A stretch of DNA of 9,407 nt from NCBI GenBank assembly GCA_020850915.1, contig JADZDV010000059.1, positions 1 to 9,407 of the forward strand, in the 5' to 3' direction. Below the pieces are notes generated by a model. It was given only the letters and a program-made list of their open reading frames with translations, was not told where the DNA came from and made no database searches. Both the position numbers and the translations under genes were made by a program. Shown piece after piece: positions 6,227-9,407 of the stretch (the stretch's first letter is position 1; each line of letters begins with the position of its first letter). The DNA is from Chloroflexota bacterium (GTDB lineage Bacteria > Chloroflexota > UBA6077 > JADZDV01).

Positions 6227-6978
6227 TACGGGCCCTCCCGCGGCGGGACCGGCTCGACCCGGTGGTGGATCGCCCCCGGCTCCGCTGGCGCAGGAGGCGT
6301 CGAGCTGGTGCGCAGTCGTCCGGCCGACAGCGTCCAGTACTGATCGAAGCGAAACGGCCGCAGCTCCTCCACGTCGTGCGTAGCGATCAGGAGCGGCACG
6401 CCACGCGCGCGCAGGCTCGTCAGCATCTCGCCGATCTGAACCCGGTTCTCCGCGTCTATCCCGGCCACCGGCTCGTCCAGGACCAGCAGGTCCGGCTCCT
6501 GGGCCAGCGCCCTGGCGATGAATGCCCGCTGCTGCTGCCCGCCCGAGAGCGCGCCAAACGGTCGGCTCGCCAGGGCATCCATCCTGACATCCTCCATCGC
6601 GGCGGCGGCGACCTCGCGGTCCCGCGCGCCTGGGCGCCTGAACAGCCCCAGCCGCCCGACCCGACCCATCATCGCCAGGTCGAAGACTGTAGCCGGAAAG
6701 CCTCGGTCCACTTCACGCAGTTGCGGCACGTAGCCAATCTGCGACTTCCGCCGGTCGAGCCGGTGCGGCGGCTCGCCGAAGAGCTCGACCCGACCGGACC
6801 ACGGAACGAGCAGGCCGAGGACCACCTTCAGCAGCGTGCTCTTGCCGGAGCCGTTCGGCCCCAGCAGCGCGGCGGCCTGCCCAGCCTCGAGCGTGGCGCT
6901 CACCTCGTGGAGCACCGGGTTGCCCTCGTACCCAGCCTCCACGCCCTCGATCGCCAGCGCCGGCGCGCCTCGCCCCAT
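6226..6978 (-). CDS. znuC: Zinc/manganese-type ABC transporter ATPase
   Basis: A 250-residue ATP-binding subunit that powers the metal importer from the cytoplasmic face. The ATG at 6978 follows AGGAAG, which overlaps the stop codon of the solute-binding gene, so translation is probably coupled; the gap is 10 bp. All ABC motifs are intact: Walker A GPNGSGKST (40-48), Q-loop Gln86 in YVPQ, signature LSGGQQQR (144-151), Walker B LLVLDEP (164-170) and H-loop His201 in THD. The C-terminal tail after about 222 is Pro-rich and poorly conserved. Order solute-binding protein, ATPase, permease is usual for the family. Confidence 0.93.
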   Translation of the reverse strand: MGRGAPALAIEGVEAGYEGNPVLHEVSATLEAGQAAALLGPNGSGKSTLLKVVLGLLVPWSGRVELFGEPPHRLDRRKSQIGYVPQLREVDRGFPATVFDLAMMGRVGRLGLFRRPGARDREVAAAAMEDVRMDALASRPFGALSGGQQQRAFIARALAQEPDLLVLDEPVAGIDAENRVQIGEMLTSLRARGVPLLIATHDVEELRPFRFDQYWTLSAGRLRTSSTPPAPAEPGAIHHRVEPVPPREGP

Positions 6979-6988
6979 ACCGCTCTTC

Positions 6989-7879
6989 CTACTTCAACGC
7001 ACGCACGACCGCGTCGGTCGTCGCCTGGAGCAGGTGAGCATAGGTGTCGGCCGGAGGGCCCTGGCTGAGGCTGTCCGTGTAGAGGCCGGCCACGTACGTG
7101 GCGCCGGTGTCCGCCGCGAGCTGCCTGATGAAGCGGTCGCTGAAGCCGGCCTCCCCAAAGACCGCCCTGACGTGGTTATCTCGCACCACCTGCACCAGGG
7201 CGGCATAGTCCTGCGCGGACGGGTCCGCGCCCGGGTTGGCGCTGACGATCGCCAGGTACTTCAGCCCGAAACGCTCCGCGTAATACGGATAGGCGTCGTG
7301 CATGCTGACCAGGTAGCGATTGGCCGGCGGAATCTGCGCCACCTGCTGCTCCAGCGCCGCGTCCAGCGCTTGTAGCTCCGCGGTGTAAGCCGCCGCGTTC
7401 GTGTCGTACACGCCGCTCCCGGCCGGATCGATCCGTCCGAGCGTCTGCCGGATCACTTCGACGTAGGCGATCCCGTTGCGCGGATTGAGCCAGAGGTGCG
7501 GGTTGCCGCTCCCGCCGCCAAAGCTGCTCAGCACGGGCAGCCCCTCGGAGAGCCGGACGACGGCGATCTGGTCGTTGCCCGCCGACTCGATCGTGCTGGT
7601 GAGGTAGTCCTCGAGCCCGAATCCGTTGGCGAAGAAGACTTTCGCCGTTGAGACCACCGCCACGTTGGCCGGTGTCGGCGCGTAGTCCTCCGGCCGCGCG
7701 CCCCGTGGCACGAGCGCCACCACCTCCACCCGGTCGCCCCCGACGCGCTCGATCATGTCGGCCAGCGGCGTGATGCTAGTCGCGACCTTCAATCGCCCCG
7801 GCTGCATATCCGCCGGCCGCGGGCTCCCGCAGGCGGCGACGAGCAGCCCCAGGGCCATCATCGCCAGCAATCGGAACAC
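6989..7879 (-). CDS. znuA: Metal-binding lipoprotein of ABC importer (ZnuA/TroA family)
   Basis: A 296-residue cluster A-I solute-binding protein that captures a divalent metal outside the membrane and delivers it to the permease. The GTG at 7879 follows GGGAG with a 6-nt spacer and gives a lipoprotein signal with lipobox LVAAC (Cys17). Of the four usual metal-ligand positions, His128 (NPHLWLNP), His194 (SMHDAY) and Asp269 (LYTDSL) are present. The first, normally His in PHxYEPTP, is Glu64 in RPEDYAPTP. Glu243 (VFGEAGF) is also conserved. The His-rich loop found in many zinc-specific ZnuA proteins is absent; a short Gly/Ser stretch (119-126) precedes NPHLW. Zinc or manganese specificity therefore cannot be settled; the symbol reflects family and neighbours. 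Confidence 0.9.
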   Translation of the reverse strand: MFRLLAMMALGLLVAACGSPRPADMQPGRLKVATSITPLADMIERVGGDRVEVVALVPRGARPEDYAPTPANVAVVSTAKVFFANGFGLEDYLTSTIESAGNDQIAVVRLSEGLPVLSSFGGGSGNPHLWLNPRNGIAYVEVIRQTLGRIDPAGSGVYDTNAAAYTAELQALDAALEQQVAQIPPANRYLVSMHDAYPYYAERFGLKYLAIVSANPGADPSAQDYAALVQVVRDNHVRAVFGEAGFSDRFIRQLAADTGATYVAGLYTDSLSQGPPADTYAHLLQATTDAVVRALK

Positions 7880-7894
7880 GTCACGCTCCCGCGG

Positions 7895-7909
7895 TTAGAT
7901 CGAGTCTCA
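7895..7909 (-). promoter_or_regulatory. Candidate Fur/Zur-family box proximal to znuA
   Basis: On the znuA strand the site reads TGAGACT, C, GATCTAA, a 7-1-7 arrangement with only 4 of 7 symmetric pairs, 16 bp upstream of the start codon. It shares the TGAGACT half-site with the distal box at 7973-7987. It partly overlaps the region just upstream of the ribosome binding site. Weak on its own; supported by recurrence. Confidence 0.35.
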
Positions 7910-7972
7910 CAAACACACGGGGCCAGCACGTCCCCGCCGTATCACCAGAGCCCGAGCCCACAGAGAAATTAC

Positions 7973-7987
7973 GTAGACTCAGTCTCA
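7973..7987 (-). promoter_or_regulatory. Candidate Fur/Zur-family box distal to znuA
   Basis: On the znuA strand the site reads TGAGACT, G, AGTCTAC. The core AGACT-G-AGTCT is a perfect 5-1-5 palindrome, the form typical of Fur-family operators (7-1-7). It lies 94 bp upstream of the znuA-like start and 78 bp from the proximal half-site. The flanking word GTCTCAA is shared with the Fur-family gene's own upstream region. Binding by the regulator at 2204-2662 is inference. Confidence 0.45.
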
Positions 7988-8187
7988 ATAGCGATTGTAG
8001 ACGGCGTGGCGTGTGGCGTCAAGGAGTCTGGGGCGCCGGAGGGTACGCCACGTGTGAGCGCGGCGACGATGGACCGGCGACCGGTCGGGCCACCGGAGGC
8101 ATCCCGAGCGAGGTGTTGCACCAGCGATGATCGGGCCTGGCGCGGCCGCGGTGAGCGAGGCACACCGTACGTCCACAGACTCGTCTA

Positions 8188-8406
8188 TCATCCCGAGGTT
8201 GCGAGGGACCGCGTGGTGGGAGACCGCCAGACGGAGGCGGACCGGCCCGGCAGCCGCTTCTCGTTGCCCCAGTCCAACGAGAGCCCCTGCAGACCGTTGG
8301 CTGTCAGCTCACGGTCCGTGTGCCGCACGGCCTCCTGGAGCTCCAGAGCGACCAGCGAGGCTGCCTCGAGCAGTAAGCGAGGGGTCTCCGTCGACCGGTA
8401 GTTCAC
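8188..8406 (-). CDS. Possible small hypothetical protein (72 aa)
   Basis: A GTG at 8406 is preceded by GGGGAG with a 7-nt spacer, and opens a frame beginning VNYRSTETPRLLLEAASLVA. The first 50 or so codons have G/C at most third positions and give an amphipathic, Leu/Ala/Glu-rich sequence that looks helical. The last 20 residues are Ser/Arg/Thr-rich and look random, as though the true 3' end were lost or frameshifted. I recognise no family. It could be a real small gene, a decayed remnant or chance. Confidence 0.35.
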   Translation of the reverse strand: MNYRSTETPRLLLEAASLVALELQEAVRHTDRELTANGLQGLSLDWGNEKRLPGRSASVWRSPTTRSLATSG

Positions 8407-8526
8407 CGTGACGCTCCCCACAGCAGGCGTATTGAAGCCGTCTCGGCCTTCCTGTATACAGAGCGCACATGATCTGGCGAAGACGCGGCCCGCGTGGCGA
8501 TGAACGATAACGGGCGAGGGAAAGAA

Positions 8527-8546
8527 GGGCGCAGCAAACAGCGCCG
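8527..8546. repeat. REP-like palindromic repeat, copy C
   Basis: GGGCGCAGCAAACAGCGCCG matches copy B (2036-2055) at 18 of 20 positions, with 5-bp arms GGCGC and GCGCC. It lies 45 bp before the CoA transferase start. Finding the same hairpin in two separate intergenic regions argues for a dispersed family rather than chance. Confidence 0.6.
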
Positions 8547-8591
8547 CTGCCGTGGGTCGGCCGGCTGCTGCTACTCGGGTTGGTGAGCGAC

Positions 8592-9407
8592 ATGCGGCCA
8601 GTCCGCGTTCTCAACCTCGGCCGGAGCGCCGCCGCGGCGTTCTGCGCGCGGATCCTCGGCCAGCTTGGCGCGGATGTGCAGTCGCTCGACCCTTACCCCC
8701 CACCTGACCTCCCCCCGCTGGGGGGAGGGGACGATTTCGTCGTCATCTCGGACCTGCGCCCCGGCGAGGCGGAGGCGCTTGGGCTGCCGCTGATGGTCGG
8801 CTGGCCGCGTGGCTGCGTGGGTGTCTCGATCACGCCGTTCGGCCTGCACGGCCCGGACGTCGAGCGGCCGGACGATGGTCCGATCCTGGCCGGCTGCCGA
8901 GAGGACGTCGCCTCGGCGCTGACCGGGGCTCATGCCGCGGTGGCCGCGCTGGCCGCGCTGCGCTGGTCCGCTCGGCGGCGACGACCTGTCTGGGTCGAAG
9001 TCGCCACGGTGGACGTCCTCGCCGCCTGCCTCGGCGACGCTCTGCCGCGCGTCTTCTGCCCGCGCGGCGGCTCGCGAGACGAGCGCGCTCGGGCGACTGA
9101 CCCCGGCGTGCTGGTGCTCCCCTGCGCCGACGGCTACGTCGGCGTGCCGACCCTGTCCTCAGACGATCGCAGCCTCCTGGCGGGCATGACCGGCCTGGAC
9201 GCCGTTCGCGCGGCATCAGCCGACCTGGCTTCGCTGCTGGCGCCCTGGCTGCGCACGCGCACGCGCGAGGAGGTCTTCGCGGAGGCGCGGCTCTGGCGCT
9301 TGCCGCTCGCGCCGGCGCTCACGGCCTCGGAAGTCCTGGGAGATCCCCAGTGCGCGGCTCGCGGCGTCTGGTCGCGAGCCCGCGGCGACCTTCCAGTCGC
9401 CCGCTCG
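8592..9407 (+). CDS. Class III (CaiB/BaiF) CoA transferase, 3'-truncated by window edge
   Basis: The frame is open from the ATG at 8592 to the window end (272 codons, no stop), so the C-terminus is missing. GTG 8583 and TTG 8580 are alternative starts; GGTGAG at 8582-8587 is a partial ribosome binding site for the ATG. Class III enzymes move CoA between carboxylic acids in the cytosol. Family signs are VRVLNLGRSAAAAFCARILG then QLGADV at the N-terminus, VGVSITPFGLHGP (76-88), CREDVASALTGAHAAVAAL (102-120) in which Asp105 aligns with the catalytic Asp, ADGYVGVP (179-186), and LPLAPALTASEVLGDPQCAARG (237-258). Residues about 33-60 are unusual: the segment that normally carries NRGKRSV and about 40 neighbours is missing, and a Pro/Gly-rich stretch encoded by a palindromic repeat stands there. 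The substrate is unknown, and reduced or altered activity is possible. Confidence 0.85.
   Translation, partial: MRPVRVLNLGRSAAAAFCARILGQLGADVQSLDPYPPPDLPPLGGGDDFVVISDLRPGEAEALGLPLMVGWPRGCVGVSITPFGLHGPDVERPDDGPILAGCREDVASALTGAHAAVAALAALRWSARRRRPVWVEVATVDVLAACLGDALPRVFCPRGGSRDERARATDPGVLVLPCADGYVGVPTLSSDDRSLLAGMTGLDAVRAASADLASLLAPWLRTRTREEVFAEARLWRLPLAPALTASEVLGDPQCAARGVWSRARGDLPVARS
8692..8731. repeat. GC-rich palindromic element inside the CoA transferase gene
   Basis: CCTCCCCCC (8708-8716) and GGGGGGAGG (8720-8728) form a perfect 9-bp stem with loop GCT, flanked by the C-rich CTTACCCCCCACCTGA. This form resembles the abundant CCCTCACCCC...CTCTCCC-loop-GGGAGAG dispersed repeats known in several bacterial phyla. 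It is in frame and encodes the Pro/Gly stretch PYPPPDLPPLGGG, foreign to the CoA transferase family, so it looks like an inserted repeat tolerated as a protein linker. Family assignment is from pattern memory. Confidence 0.6.

Larger units (their letters stand above)
7880..8591. other. 712-bp divergent region between znuA-like and CoA transferase genes
   Basis: No strong gene is visible. From left to right it holds the znuA ribosome binding site, two candidate Fur-family boxes, an AT-richer patch (about 7960-8000) suited to a znuA promoter, a further AGACTCGTCT word (8177-8186), a possible small ORF (8188-8406, -), a TGTATACA palindrome (8453-8460), and a third copy of the 20-bp hairpin repeat (8527-8546). 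Translated frames on the plus strand here are Ser/Arg-rich and look like non-coding read-through. Confidence 0.65.

Noticed and set aside
6262..7068. 268-residue plus-strand frame opposite the ABC ATPase
   Set aside because: Mirror of the ATPase codon bias, with a His/Arg/Gln-rich nonsense-like composition.
8013..8051. GTGGCGT / ACGCCAC inverted repeat in the znuA upstream region
   Set aside because: Seven base pairs around a 25-nt loop in GC-rich DNA, with several competing partial pairings; no contextual support.
8006..8401. 131-residue plus-strand frame in the region upstream of the CoA transferase
   Set aside because: Composition is Ser/Arg/Pro-rich with Cys scatter, no start signal and no family resemblance.
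8571..8933. 120-residue minus-strand frame opposite the CoA transferase start
   Set aside because: The plus strand here carries clear CaiB/BaiF motifs; this is an antisense shadow.

Overview
The window is strongly GC-rich. Genes use G/C at most third codon positions, and GTG and TTG starts are common beside ATG. Gene content and style (BaeS-like histidine kinase, PepSY lipoprotein-like partner, Fur-family regulator, znuACB-type transporter, Tat-exported PGRP amidase, Ig-like/M23 peptidase, class III CoA transferase, GC-rich palindromic repeats) suggest a free-living, high-GC bacterium. A Chloroflexota member of the Thermomicrobia type is my best guess. No rRNA or marker gene is present, so this is inference.

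Layout: (1) 2-1345 (+) is the 5'-truncated sensor histidine kinase. Its 3' end overlaps by 103 bp the 3' end of a secreted PepSY-domain protein gene on the other strand (1243-1812, -). (2) 1813-2203 is a divergent intergenic stretch. It holds two copies of a 20-bp palindrome-like repeat, a GNRA-type hairpin and a candidate operator in front of a Fur-family regulator gene (2204-2662, +). (3) A long leftward block follows, read right to left: znuA-like (6989-7879), znuC-like (6226-6978) and znuB-like (5378-6226), tightly coupled as an operon; then a Tat-signal PGRP/amidase (4498-5202), an SRPBCC/AHSA1 protein (3862-4371) and an M23 metallopeptidase (2699-3859), the last two coupled. (4) 7880-8591 is a 712-bp divergent stretch with candidate metal-regulator operators, a possible small ORF and a third copy of the 20-bp repeat. 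(5) 8592 to the window end (+) is a class III CoA transferase cut by the window edge, with a palindromic repeat read through inside its coding sequence.

How the parts may work together: the Fur-family protein is probably the metal-sensing repressor (Zur-like) of the znuACB-like importer. GTCTC/GAGAC-type half-sites occur upstream of both its gene and znuA. The amidase and M23 peptidase are cell-envelope enzymes. The kinase and the PepSY protein may be parts of one envelope-sensing module. I found no clear mobile element, CRISPR array, tRNA or rRNA. I see no wholly new multi-gene system. The most notable points are the Glu replacing a conserved ligand His in the solute-binding protein, the shared operator-like motif, the dispersed palindromic repeats (one within a coding sequence), and the kinase/PepSY convergent overlap.
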